Assembly (NCBI GenBank): GCA_029268225.1
Contig: JAJUGJ010000006.1
Coordinates: forward strand, 96,044 to 160,043
Direction of reading: 5' to 3'
DNA: 64,000 nucleotides
Source of the DNA: Burkholderiales bacterium
GTDB lineage: Bacteria; Pseudomonadota; Gammaproteobacteria; Burkholderiales; Burkholderiaceae_C
The notes beneath the pieces are model-generated. The model was not told the origin of the DNA, searched no databases, and saw only the letters and a list, made by a program, of their open reading frames with translations. The position numbers were made by a program, and so were the translations under genes. Positions 9,796 through 17,888 of the stretch are shown here, piece after piece; the stretch's first letter is position 1, and each line of letters starts with the position of its first letter.

Positions 9796-9827
9796 TGGAA
9801 ATTGATTGCTATGACATCAATTTCCAT
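9795..9827. terminator. 12-bp perfect inverted repeat between convergent genes
   Basis: The arms at 9795-9806 and 9816-9827 are perfect reverse complements (12 bp) around a 9-base loop. The repeat begins on the last base of the ligase-like stop codon and covers the stop of the leftward gene at 9817. It could work as a bidirectional terminator, although neither side carries a clear T-run. It also marks the border between GC-rich and AT-rich DNA, so a recombination scar is an alternative. Confidence 0.5.
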
Positions 9828-11163
9828 TGGCCCTTAATTGATCTGTATTTCCTCGGTCGGATGCGATGCTGGCTAAAAATGGCAGCATGATGAAGAAGGG
9901 AATCATGTGCTTCTCAAACTCGTAGAATCCGTCGCCTAAAACCACGACCAAGGGTAGCGCAATGATGTAGGGGGCAATTATCCATGTCCAGCGCCCACGC
10001 AATGTTGCTGCGATTACTGTGGACAGGAAAAAATATATAAAACCAAAAGATCTTGTGATGGTTTGTCTTGGCTTGAATTGTTGATCTGTGTTCTTGCTTG
10101 GTTGTTGCTGCAAATATTCCAGGCTGTAGTCTGATTTGAGGGCTACTGCATATGTGCTGAGTAAGTAGTGTTTTAGGACGCCATTTGAGAATAGCATTTC
10201 GGCAAATGATCTCAGCGTGATGTGTGTGTTTAAGTAGCTCTTGCCTTTGAGTTGCATGATTTCCTTCCCTGTTGGCCAAAATGATGTGCCGACTAAGTCG
10301 ATCTGAGCTTGTAATTGAACGTCCTGATGTGCTTTTAATATTTCTCTGTTTGCGTAAAAAAAGGCATGCCTTTGATTAAAGTTTGAGGCAGGCCATGATG
10401 CGACATCTAGAACGGCCCAGCCAATGCCGTTGTATGCTCTATTGAACGCGTTTGCGGTGACATCTGATGACTTGGCTGCAATATTTGCGCCCAAGCTTAT
10501 TAACAGAAAAAGTGCGCCGATTAGTCGTTTTTTGATGGGTAGGGGTTTTCTTGTATTTTTGAGGAGTGTTAATCCCAATAGAAGTGGGAGAAACACAATC
10601 ATCTGAGCTTTGGTATAAATAACGAAGGCTGCTGCCAGAATAAATATAAGAGGCTTTCCCTTGTCGAGCATTCTGATGTAGCCGTACAGCAACCACGCCA
10701 TTGTCGGCAGCAGCGCTGCCTCTTCGTAAAAAGATGAAAATAATGGGGAGAAGCTAATGGCGAAAAAGATCAGTGTGAGAATGGGGAGCGTTAGTCCTTG
10801 TTTTTGCTTGATTGTGAGAAGAATGCCGGATGTAAATATGGCTAACAGCGTTAGCGGGTATGCGATAATGGGCATGCAGCCCGTTTCTGTGAATAGGCTT
10901 GACAGTGAGATGGCTTTAACCGCCAAACCCATGGTCGATGAAGGCCATGATAGATTTAATTGAGGGCATACGCCATCAGGCGGTTGGGACCATGAAGGGA
11001 TGTGGAAAAGACCCCCAATGGCTCGGTGATAGTCGCCATTGTTGGTCATCAGTGGGTTTTGAATTACCTGATAAATGAGCGTGATAAGCAGTATGATTGC
11101 TGTTGCAGTAATTGCTGATTTGCTTGTTAAGCTCGGTGTTCCTGATTTTTTGATCCCTTTCAT
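9817..11163 (-). CDS. Polytopic membrane protein, possibly GT-C-like glycosyltransferase or polymerase (AT-rich)
   Basis: Integral membrane protein of 448 residues with about ten hydrophobic segments and no soluble enzyme domain. A short cytoplasmic N-terminus is followed by the first helix (about residues 20-37). The first outer loop then carries an acidic motif (NNGDYHRAIG) in the position where GT-C enzymes keep catalytic Asp/Glu. A late loop has LGDGFYEFEKHMIPF. This resembles GT-C or WsfD-like glycan transferases, but I assign it only by topology. The DNA is markedly AT-rich, with many AAT, ATA and AAA codons compared with its neighbours, suggesting recent acquisition. It follows the GT2 gene after 10 bases, so they are co-transcribed. 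A Wzy-type polymerase role is the main alternative. Confidence 0.6.
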   Translation of the reverse strand: MKGIKKSGTPSLTSKSAITATAIILLITLIYQVIQNPLMTNNGDYHRAIGGLFHIPSWSQPPDGVCPQLNLSWPSSTMGLAVKAISLSSLFTETGCMPIIAYPLTLLAIFTSGILLTIKQKQGLTLPILTLIFFAISFSPLFSSFYEEAALLPTMAWLLYGYIRMLDKGKPLIFILAAAFVIYTKAQMIVFLPLLLGLTLLKNTRKPLPIKKRLIGALFLLISLGANIAAKSSDVTANAFNRAYNGIGWAVLDVASWPASNFNQRHAFFYANREILKAHQDVQLQAQIDLVGTSFWPTGKEIMQLKGKSYLNTHITLRSFAEMLFSNGVLKHYLLSTYAVALKSDYSLEYLQQQPSKNTDQQFKPRQTITRSFGFIYFFLSTVIAATLRGRWTWIIAPYIIALPLVVVLGDGFYEFEKHMIPFFIMLPFLASIASDRGNTDQLRANGN

Positions 11164-11173
11164 TTTGTGATTT

Positions 11174-12118
11174 TTATGTCGATTGGTTGTGTGATTTAAT
11201 TTGCGAGTACATTTTTTTTAAAAATCGTTTCAGCGTCCACTCTGATTCGATGTGGTTCTGGATTTCTGTTAGCTTTCCGGTTTGGATTTGAAAGTTTCGT
11301 CCGATGTTTGTGAGTAAGCCAAGCATGGCGTTACCGTCTGATTTGAGTCCGTTGCGGAAGTACTTGTTTCTTAATAATGCAGCATAAAGTTCGTGCTGAA
11401 TAGAGCTTTGTACAGTTTGTGCTAATGGGCCTGTCGCAACACTTCTGAAGTGATAGTTGGCGAGATGGTCGTAGATGGATGCAATATCAAATTGCATTAA
11501 AAATCGAATATTGAAGTCCCAGTCCTCTAAGACTGTGAGCTCACGATCGTAGTACCCGATAGTTTCAATACAGTTCCGTCGGAATACGAATGAAATCGTG
11601 CTGAATTGATTTCTGGTAATAATATCCGCTATGTGCGTTGCGCTTTTGCTGTGATGTAGCGGTTGCTTGCTCGTTTGTTGGATATTATTCTCTCTGACGC
11701 ATTCGTCCACTCTATAAGTCGAGCAAACTACACCACCAAATCTCTTTTTGATATCGCCATCAAGATAGCCGCACATGATGCTGTAGAAATTGGGCTCTAC
11801 CGTATCATCATCGTCATGCAGGTGTATGTATTCAGAGGATGATTGTTTTATGCCTATATTGGCTGCTTCGGCAATTTCAACGTTCTGTGTGAGATGTATT
11901 GCCAAGCAGTCTAAGCAATTCTCTCTAGCGTAGGTGGCGATATCGTCTACGTGGCTAGATTGTCCGCCGTCATTGACTATGACCCAAAGCAGATCGCGAA
12001 ATTGCTGTTTGATGAGGTCATCTGCGCATCTGCGCATCTGCGCAAAAAAATGGGGCGATCCTTGGTTCTGGTTATTATTGCAATTTTCTTCATATACCAA
12101 TGACAGCAATGGATTCAT
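11174..12118 (-). CDS. GT2 glycosyltransferase, out of frame at an 8-bp triplet repeat (pseudogene or phase-OFF)
   Basis: The conserved part (residue ADDLIKQQF onward) is a GT-A transferase with WVIVNDGG, a HDDDD metal site and a C-terminal helical tail. The long open frame can only start at the ATG at 12118 and opens with MNPLLSLVYEEN, which is not a GT2 N-terminus. In the next frame an ATG at 12093 encodes MKKIAIITRTKDRPIFLRRC, a textbook first beta-strand. That frame runs into the repeat at 12020-12043 and ends in a TAG after 38 codons. Removing one 8-bp unit joins the two frames into a 303-residue protein whose spacing from the RP of TKDRP to WVIV matches canonical GT2 enzymes. As sequenced the gene is therefore OFF, or makes a protein with an abnormal N-terminus. 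It is AT-rich like its neighbour. Confidence 0.8.
   Translation of the reverse strand: MNPLLSLVYEENCNNNQNQGSPHFFAQMRRCADDLIKQQFRDLLWVIVNDGGQSSHVDDIATYARENCLDCLAIHLTQNVEIAEAANIGIKQSSSEYIHLHDDDDTVEPNFYSIMCGYLDGDIKKRFGGVVCSTYRVDECVRENNIQQTSKQPLHHSKSATHIADIITRNQFSTISFVFRRNCIETIGYYDRELTVLEDWDFNIRFLMQFDIASIYDHLANYHFRSVATGPLAQTVQSSIQHELYAALLRNKYFRNGLKSDGNAMLGLLTNIGRNFQIQTGKLTEIQNHIESEWTLKRFLKKMYSQIKSHNQST
12020..12043. repeat. Three tandem copies of the 8-bp unit ATCTGCGC
   Basis: Exact copies lie at 12020-12027, 12028-12035 and 12036-12043, followed by seven A's (12044-12050). On the coding strand this reads T7 then three GCGCAGAT units. The unit length is not a multiple of three, so every gain or loss changes the frame of the GT2 gene that contains it. 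It is positioned about 15 codons after the canonical start, where contingency repeats typically act. Confidence 0.9.
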
Positions 12119-12235
12119 GAAGATTATGCGATGCAGCTACAAAATGTTGCAGTGGTTTTTCGGACACCGGGGCGCTTTATGATAATTCTGTACTGTCGGC
12201 ACCTAAATGAGGGGTGCTGGCTGCGTTACGGTTCG

Positions 12236-13264
12236 TCACATCAGGGTTGGCTGCGCTCGTTCATGTGAGATGCTCCGATATAACGCCTCAGACGACATCA
12301 CGACACCATTTAACTCGCTCTTGAAAAACTCAATGTAGCCATCCAACGTACCCAAAAACTGCTCAAGATCGTGAGCGTTGCGCACGTAGGGTGTATGACC
12401 TGGCTGCAATGATGGGCTGTGATACGTCAAACCCACATAGCGTTCGCCGCCTCGCATCAAGCATCGCGTGGCACGTTTCAATTCATCGAGCGTGTAGCCT
12501 TCTGGTGTGATCTTGACACGTTCGAGCATGCCTGTTTTCGAGGCGATACCCGGCAGGCGCATCCGTCGCGCGGTCCGGGTCATCAGCAGTTTGTGCAGCC
12601 AGGGGCCTTGGTGGTGAAGCCAGCCTCCATACGCCGCCGTGGCGGGTTGCTCCATCATGCGACGGCCCTTGGCGCTGAACCAGTACATTGACGTACCATG
12701 CGCCGCGAAGCTGGGACCGCCGTCCGCAGACATGTCGGTATAAGGCACAACGCTGGCATCGATCGCATAGCCCAACTGGGCAATGATCTCTGCAGTATTC
12801 GGTCCCACGCCATACCTACCCGCTTTGAACACCTTTGGCGCCCGGCCAAAGTTGGCAGTGATGGCTTCCGTCAATTGACGCAGCTTTTCGAACTCCAGTT
12901 CTCGCGGCAGATTGCCAGCGTAGGAATTGAACGCATTCACGTCTTCTTCGTGTGGTGGAGACACCCATGGGTGAAGATGGGTGCCAATGTCGCAACGACC
13001 CTCATCTAGCAAAGGCTTGAGTACCGCGATTGCCGATGGGGTTGTCGCCACCGGCCAGTCTATGACGTACGTGGGCACGACACCGTGTTTGTCAAACACA
13101 CGCTCGTGCGCCAAGGGTTGTGCGGCGATCGCCGTCACACTCACATTGCGTCGATCGAATGGTTTCGACCAGTCGAACTCCTCCTCGGTGTCAACGACGA
13201 TGGTCAGTACCGGGCGTGTGGACTCAGGGAGGTGTATGGGAACGTGGGCCTGGAGATTCAGCAT
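12236..13264 (-). CDS. WalW-like polysaccharide deacetylase family protein
   Basis: NodB-type carbohydrate esterase fold of 342 residues. The N-terminal strand TIVVDTEEEFDW carries the paired acidic residues, and the metal-binding pair is probably in CDIGTHLHPW near residue 110. KAGRYGVGP near residue 165 resembles the motif-3 Arg of the family, and a late LTYHSPSLQPG supplies the conserved His. No signal peptide is seen, so it should act on cytoplasmic or lipid-linked intermediates, removing N-acetyl groups (inference). It overlaps the stop of the upstream phosphatase fusion by 7 bases and ends the GC-rich leftward block. A weak hairpin (GCACC/GGTGC near 12200) lies downstream. Confidence 0.82.
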   Translation of the reverse strand: MLNLQAHVPIHLPESTRPVLTIVVDTEEEFDWSKPFDRRNVSVTAIAAQPLAHERVFDKHGVVPTYVIDWPVATTPSAIAVLKPLLDEGRCDIGTHLHPWVSPPHEEDVNAFNSYAGNLPRELEFEKLRQLTEAITANFGRAPKVFKAGRYGVGPNTAEIIAQLGYAIDASVVPYTDMSADGGPSFAAHGTSMYWFSAKGRRMMEQPATAAYGGWLHHQGPWLHKLLMTRTARRMRLPGIASKTGMLERVKITPEGYTLDELKRATRCLMRGGERYVGLTYHSPSLQPGHTPYVRNAHDLEQFLGTLDGYIEFFKSELNGVVMSSEALYRSISHERAQPTLM

Positions 13265-14967
13265 GTGGATCCACCGGCACCGTGTTGAGCCTGACGTGCC
13301 TTTTCAAGCAATGTCGGCAGGCAAGCGTCAATGCGGTGATAGGTTTGCAGGAATGTGCGTAGGTCTTTGCCATCGGGGTCTGGGATCTGTCGGTCGGACG
13401 TAGATCCCAAGTCCCCCAGGTATACCAACCGCGGCGCGAGGTCTGGATAACGCTCGGTCACCGCTTGTTGATTGATGTCATCGAAAATCACGATCCAGTC
13501 TTGCTGCCTGAGCAGTGGCTCAAAGGCGTGCTTGGATAGGTGTGTGCTCAGGTCCACACCGTGCTGATGTGCCGCTTGTTGGGCCACCAACGGTGCCGGG
13601 CGAGGGTTGCGTGGGAGCATGCCCGCAGAGTCAATGTCCACGTTCATCGCTGCTTGGGCAATCAGTTGACGCGCTTTTTTCTCTGCATATGAACTGCGAC
13701 AGATGTTGCCTTGACACAGAAAGAGCACGCGAGGAATGCGATCACTGGGCAGTGGGGGTAGGGCGCGTGGGCGCCCGTGACGTGAGCCTCTCAGCTTATC
13801 CAACAACGTTGTGAACAACTGCTGAAACTCGACGCGCGCTGGCCCCGCGTCGTCCCATACCCAGGTGTCATGCCGCTCTCGATTGACCAGGACGCGCAGC
13901 AATCCGCTTGTCCAGCGTAGCGCGTGTCCGATCCTGGCTACAGGACGCGCTTGCAAGGCGCGGTTCGCCATCCGGAACTGCCAGAGGTCCGACATGAAGT
14001 TGCGTGCGTAGCGCGGTGTGGGGTAGGGGGCCGCTGGGGTGCGTTGGCCCAGTACCAGCAACTGATAGAGGCGGTACGGGAAGTCAACACCCCATGCGAC
14101 AGGCAGGGGAAGAGAGCCCCAGGGGCGCGCATTGACTTCCAGCAGATGCCATTGACCTGAGTTTTGATCTACCTTGAACTCGAACATGGCCAGGCCCGTG
14201 TATTCAACGGCAGAAACCATGCGTTGAACAGCAGCCAGCCGCTCCGGGTCAAGCGGCATGCTTTTGCGATAAAAGCTGCTGCCTGACACTTCGTGCGCCC
14301 TCTGATGCTCGAATGCCTGTAGCACCTCGCCGTGATCGCACAGCACCGAAACGCCCACACCCACCCCGGGAACGAGATGCTCGAAAAACACCTCCTCGTC
14401 CGCAGGTTGATGCTGCCGCAGCCATTGCGTCAACTCCGCTGCACTCTTCACAATCTTGACCTGTGTGCGGACGTACAAGTCTGGCCAGTTGTAGGACTTG
14501 CGGTACTTCGCCACCAGAGGATAGTCTGTTGGCAGCGGGGCAAGCCTCTTGTAAAGATGTGCTTGCGCTACCGGGACCTTGCACTGCGTTGCCAAGGCAC
14601 GCGTTTGAATTTTGTCAAAAAAGGCTGCGAGGGCGCGTTCATCCGGAATGGCCAGTCGAGTGGCCTGAGGGAGTTCGTGTTGGTGTCGAATCAGAGGCAG
14701 CAGGCTGCGCTCCTCACAAGGCAACACGAGCGCGAACTGCTCGGTCTCCAGCAGCGCTCGCACGGCTTGCAGCCACTCATGGCCCTCGCCTAAGTAATAA
14801 GGCAGGATATGAACTTGCGTGATGTAGCGTGACGCCAAAGCCGGCGAGGTCCAAGTGTTCGGCGCGACATGAACCTCCAGGCCCTTGCGCCCCAGAGAGC
14901 GCACACATGCCAGGAAACTTCGCGTGTCATCGCCAATGACCAAGACCTTCTTTGCTGCGTGCGCCAT
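13258..14967 (-). CDS. ATP-grasp domain fused to low-molecular-weight protein tyrosine phosphatase
   Basis: Two enzymes in one 569-residue chain. Residues 1 to about 390 form an ATP-grasp ligase: a Rossmann-like start (KVLVIGDDTRSFLACVRSL), YPLVAKYRKS, EEVFFEHLVPGVGVGVSVL, and the metal site HLLEVNARPWGSLPLP. After a linker rich in Arg and Pro, residues about 428-565 are an intact LMW-PTP with the P-loop CQGNICRS (C-x4-C-R-S) and the general-acid loop IPDPDG. Wzb-type LMW-PTPs dephosphorylate the tyrosine kinase that controls chain length in EPS systems. The ATP-grasp half may ligate an amino acid or acyl group to a sugar (inference). It lies 4 bases after a GT2 gene in the same operon. Confidence 0.9.
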   Translation of the reverse strand: MAHAAKKVLVIGDDTRSFLACVRSLGRKGLEVHVAPNTWTSPALASRYITQVHILPYYLGEGHEWLQAVRALLETEQFALVLPCEERSLLPLIRHQHELPQATRLAIPDERALAAFFDKIQTRALATQCKVPVAQAHLYKRLAPLPTDYPLVAKYRKSYNWPDLYVRTQVKIVKSAAELTQWLRQHQPADEEVFFEHLVPGVGVGVSVLCDHGEVLQAFEHQRAHEVSGSSFYRKSMPLDPERLAAVQRMVSAVEYTGLAMFEFKVDQNSGQWHLLEVNARPWGSLPLPVAWGVDFPYRLYQLLVLGQRTPAAPYPTPRYARNFMSDLWQFRMANRALQARPVARIGHALRWTSGLLRVLVNRERHDTWVWDDAGPARVEFQQLFTTLLDKLRGSRHGRPRALPPLPSDRIPRVLFLCQGNICRSSYAEKKARQLIAQAAMNVDIDSAGMLPRNPRPAPLVAQQAAHQHGVDLSTHLSKHAFEPLLRQQDWIVIFDDINQQAVTERYPDLAPRLVYLGDLGSTSDRQIPDPDGKDLRTFLQTYHRIDACLPTLLEKARQAQHGAGGSTC

Positions 14968-14971
14968 GCAA

Positions 14972-15952
14972 TTACCGGAACGGGGAGAGAACGGACATCA
15001 GAGATTTGACCTGAAGCCAGACGCAGTAGAGCGCCCATTTCCAGGTGAACTTGGCACCCAGCGCTTGTAACGCCAGAAGCCTTGCGCTTGTGTGACGCCC
15101 ATTTTGACTGCAATGCTCGGACAGGTGACGCAGCAGGTCTCCTTCGTGCTTCAGGCTCAGGCGGACAATGTAAGGGTTGGATACCGACATGGCAATGTGA
15201 CGGCTCACCATCGCGGCCATCAACCACCGATCAGCGGGGGGGATGGTCATTGACACATTGTTCTGCTTGCTGCGGTCGGGGGCGTGGTGCTGAGCGGTCA
15301 CATGGGGGCTGTAGGCCACCAGTCTGGCACGATCGACACATCGCCAGAAGAGGTCACGGTCCTCTTCATAGTTGACACTTTCCCAGAATCCCCCAACCTG
15401 CAGTAACAGTGTGCGACGAAGCAGCAGCATATTGAGGTGTGCAAAGCCTCCGGACCGACACAACTGTTCCGCCGTGATCTGGTGGCATCCGTTGGTGAGC
15501 GTGGGCATCTCTGGAAGGTGCGCAGAGAGCCCGGGCAACCAGTCCTCCCGCACGGCCCCATCCGAATACACGACGCGCTGATTGCTGATGTAGAGATCCA
15601 GATCAGGGTGTGCCGTAAACGCCGAAACGGCACGACGCAGATGATCCGCATCAATCCAAAGATCGTCGTCATCGCAAAAGGCAACGAGTTCGCCTTGCGC
15701 ACACTGGATGGCTTGATTGCGTGAGGCTGAAGGGCCTTGTCCCCGCTGCCCATCTTGCCCTTGCAGAACCAGGCGAAAGCGCTCGTCCAGTTCGCGCCAT
15801 AAGTCACCGTAACGTGCACGGGCGCTTGCCGATGATCCGTCGTCCAGCACGATCACGTCCAAGGCTTGATGGGTTTGTGCCTTCAACGCCAGCAAGGTTG
15901 CACGGAGCAACTCCGGCCGATTACGGGTGGCCACAACAACTGAGACGAGCAT
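14972..15952 (-). CDS. Family 2 glycosyltransferase
   Basis: GT-A transferase of 326 residues. The ATG at 15952 gives the family N-terminus MLVSVVVATRNRP; the frame is open further upstream but that part overlaps the previous gene and is not GT-like. Visible motifs are VLDDGSS near residue 36, the metal site FCDDDDLW near residue 97 and a late NYEEDRDLFWRC acceptor segment. The C-terminal 100 residues are a helical tail with many Arg and Leu. It is 8 bases downstream of the previous GT2 stop and 4 bases upstream of the ATP-grasp fusion, within one operon. Confidence 0.9.
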   Translation of the reverse strand: MLVSVVVATRNRPELLRATLLALKAQTHQALDVIVLDDGSSASARARYGDLWRELDERFRLVLQGQDGQRGQGPSASRNQAIQCAQGELVAFCDDDDLWIDADHLRRAVSAFTAHPDLDLYISNQRVVYSDGAVREDWLPGLSAHLPEMPTLTNGCHQITAEQLCRSGGFAHLNMLLLRRTLLLQVGGFWESVNYEEDRDLFWRCVDRARLVAYSPHVTAQHHAPDRSKQNNVSMTIPPADRWLMAAMVSRHIAMSVSNPYIVRLSLKHEGDLLRHLSEHCSQNGRHTSARLLALQALGAKFTWKWALYCVWLQVKSLMSVLSPFR

Positions 15953-15960
15953 AGTCCTCC

Positions 15961-16938
15961 TCAACGCCTCGTGTTCCAGGCACGACCCAGCGGCCGCAGC
16001 GCACGGATCCAAAGAGGGACAGTGCGGTCGAGCACAGGCCGTCCACCGCGACCGCTCAATCCATCTGCCAACCCCAGCATGCAGGCATTTGCCTTCTCAG
16101 GTTGCCCTTGCGCAAATAGCTTCTCGGCCATCACCAGAGAGCGATCGATGTAGCGCAGTCTCAGACCTCGTCGATATCCAGGGGGCACGTGCTTGAGTGC
16201 AAAGAAGATCGCATTGCGCGTCATCAGGTAGAAGAAGTAAGGGGGGCGCTGGTACATGTCTCCGTCAAAACAAGCATGTTCGACGACAGCGCTCAAGACG
16301 ATGTGTGTCCGCCATCCAGCTTTCCTGAGTCGCACACCCAAGTCGTCATCCTCGTAATAGGCGAACATCTGCTCGTCCAACATGCCGACTTGCCGCAGCG
16401 CCTCCACCTTTAACATCAAGGCTGTTCCCACGGCCCATATTTCATCAGGATGGTCCACTAGTAAACGCTGTGCCTCATGAAGCGTTCGAGCTCTGACTGT
16501 GTCAATCAGTCGCCAATCATGAATTGCGCCACAGAAGTCAATAATCTCTCGCTTGCCAAGGCGTGCGATCACCGGCGATGCCGCACCGCAGCGAGGATCC
16601 GCGCTCATTTCGCGAATCAAGTCGCCAATTGCGTGAAGGTCAATAACGGTGTCGTTGTTAAGCAGGAAAACGTAGTCGTATCCGTGTGACAGAGCATGGC
16701 GAATATTGAGGTTCTGCCCGCCGGTAAAGCCTGTGTTCACTTGATTTGTCACCAGTGCCACGTCACTCGGGAGGCAGGCTTTCAGCATCGCCACTTGCGA
16801 TGCTCCTGAGCCGTTGTCCACCACACGTATATCACATTGCAGGTTGGTGGGGATGACGGAGCTTTTGACCGATTGGACGCACTCTAAGGTTTTGTCTGCG
16901 CTCTTCCAATTCAGAATACTAATGAGTACTTTTGTCAT
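15961..16938 (-). CDS. Rhamnosyltransferase-like family 2 glycosyltransferase
   Basis: GT2 enzyme of 325 residues. It starts at the ATG at 16938, which overlaps the TGA of the upstream gene (ATGA). The order LISILNW, VVDNGSG, NTGFTGGQNLNIRHA, FLLNNDT and YYEDDDLGVRLRKAGW is the pattern of WbbL/RfbN-like rhamnosyl- or related transferases, which use NxGfxgg and NND motifs instead of classical DxD. The next gene upstream has the same architecture, so the two may be paralogues adding similar sugars. Sugar identity is not proven. Confidence 0.9.
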   Translation of the reverse strand: MTKVLISILNWKSADKTLECVQSVKSSVIPTNLQCDIRVVDNGSGASQVAMLKACLPSDVALVTNQVNTGFTGGQNLNIRHALSHGYDYVFLLNNDTVIDLHAIGDLIREMSADPRCGAASPVIARLGKREIIDFCGAIHDWRLIDTVRARTLHEAQRLLVDHPDEIWAVGTALMLKVEALRQVGMLDEQMFAYYEDDDLGVRLRKAGWRTHIVLSAVVEHACFDGDMYQRPPYFFYLMTRNAIFFALKHVPPGYRRGLRLRYIDRSLVMAEKLFAQGQPEKANACMLGLADGLSGRGGRPVLDRTVPLWIRALRPLGRAWNTRR

Positions 16939-17888
16939 GCTACGGCCAGTAGGCATTCAATAATAATTTTTTGATGGGTGCGGAGCGTTTTTTGAGCTGC
17001 GAATGCGCCAGTTTTGCCGACCAATCCATCCCACATGCCCTGCTTGATGGCCACTTGCTCGGCAACTCTTCCTGATAATTTATTTATCTGGTTATTTGCC
17101 AGCTTCGCATTCCAGCGAATCAGGTGCATTAACTTAATCCAACTAACATACTTTCGCCACATCAGGATGGCATTTCGCTGTGTGTAGTAGTAGTAATGAG
17201 GCTTGCGTGGATGTGGAGGGGACTCATGTTGAATGCTGGCCTCCCATACCACCTGATTCTTCAGTTTGTGCTGAAGGCATCGCAAGGAGTAATCGGTGTC
17301 CTCTGTGTAGGCAAAGAGCTTGTCATCGAGCAGACCAACGGTCTCGATGGTGCTGCGTTTCAACAGCAGTGCAGTGCCCCACAAGATGACCTTGTGGGGT
17401 TCAGCCTCTTGCATGTGCATGGCCTGCTGCAGGTCCGGGTACTCGACCACGCCAGTTCCGGTGGCGTTGAGCAAGCTGAGCGCATGTTGAACCGAATGAG
17501 GCGCTGCTTTGTCTCGGATCACCGGACTGACAGCGCCGATCTCGGGGTCGGTCTCCAAGGCATCCAACAGCCGCGGCAGGCAGCCAGGCTCGACGCAGGC
17601 ATCGTTGTTCAGCAGCCAGACATAATCGAATCCGTGCTGCATGGCGTGCTGCATCACCAGATTGTGCCCGCCAGCAAAGCCCAGGTTTACCTCAGACTTC
17701 ATCAAGGTGATGCCATGCAGGTGTGACAAGACCTGAACCGAGTCATCGACTGATCCGTTGTCCAGCACGATGATCGAAACGTCCATATTGTCCAGCCCGC
17801 CCAGAGATTGGATGCACGCCAGCGTCTCTTGGACGTTGTTCCAATTCAGGATACTGATGCAGATTCGTTTGCGATGCTGGTTCACCAT
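16935..17888 (-). CDS. Rhamnosyltransferase-like family 2 glycosyltransferase
   Basis: GT2 enzyme of 317 residues and a paralogue of its downstream neighbour: ISILNWNN, VLDNGSVDDS, NLGFAGGHNLVMQHA, LLNNDACVEPG and YTEDTDYSLRC occur in the same order and spacing. The ATG at 17888 overlaps the upstream stop by 7 bases. The longer open frame would run into the preceding gene and has no matching sequence. The C-terminus is lysine- and leucine-rich and probably peripheral to the membrane. Likely role: addition of a deoxyhexose or similar residue to the lipid-linked unit. Confidence 0.9.
   Translation of the reverse strand: MVNQHRKRICISILNWNNVQETLACIQSLGGLDNMDVSIIVLDNGSVDDSVQVLSHLHGITLMKSEVNLGFAGGHNLVMQHAMQHGFDYVWLLNNDACVEPGCLPRLLDALETDPEIGAVSPVIRDKAAPHSVQHALSLLNATGTGVVEYPDLQQAMHMQEAEPHKVILWGTALLLKRSTIETVGLLDDKLFAYTEDTDYSLRCLQHKLKNQVVWEASIQHESPPHPRKPHYYYYTQRNAILMWRKYVSWIKLMHLIRWNAKLANNQINKLSGRVAEQVAIKQGMWDGLVGKTGAFAAQKTLRTHQKIIIECLLAVA

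Noticed and set aside
12094..12118. ATG at 12118 as the true start of the AT-rich GT2 gene
   Set aside because: It gives MNPLLSLVYEEN, unlike any GT2 first strand, while the next frame encodes a perfect one from 12093. The long frame is explained by the 8-bp repeat shift.
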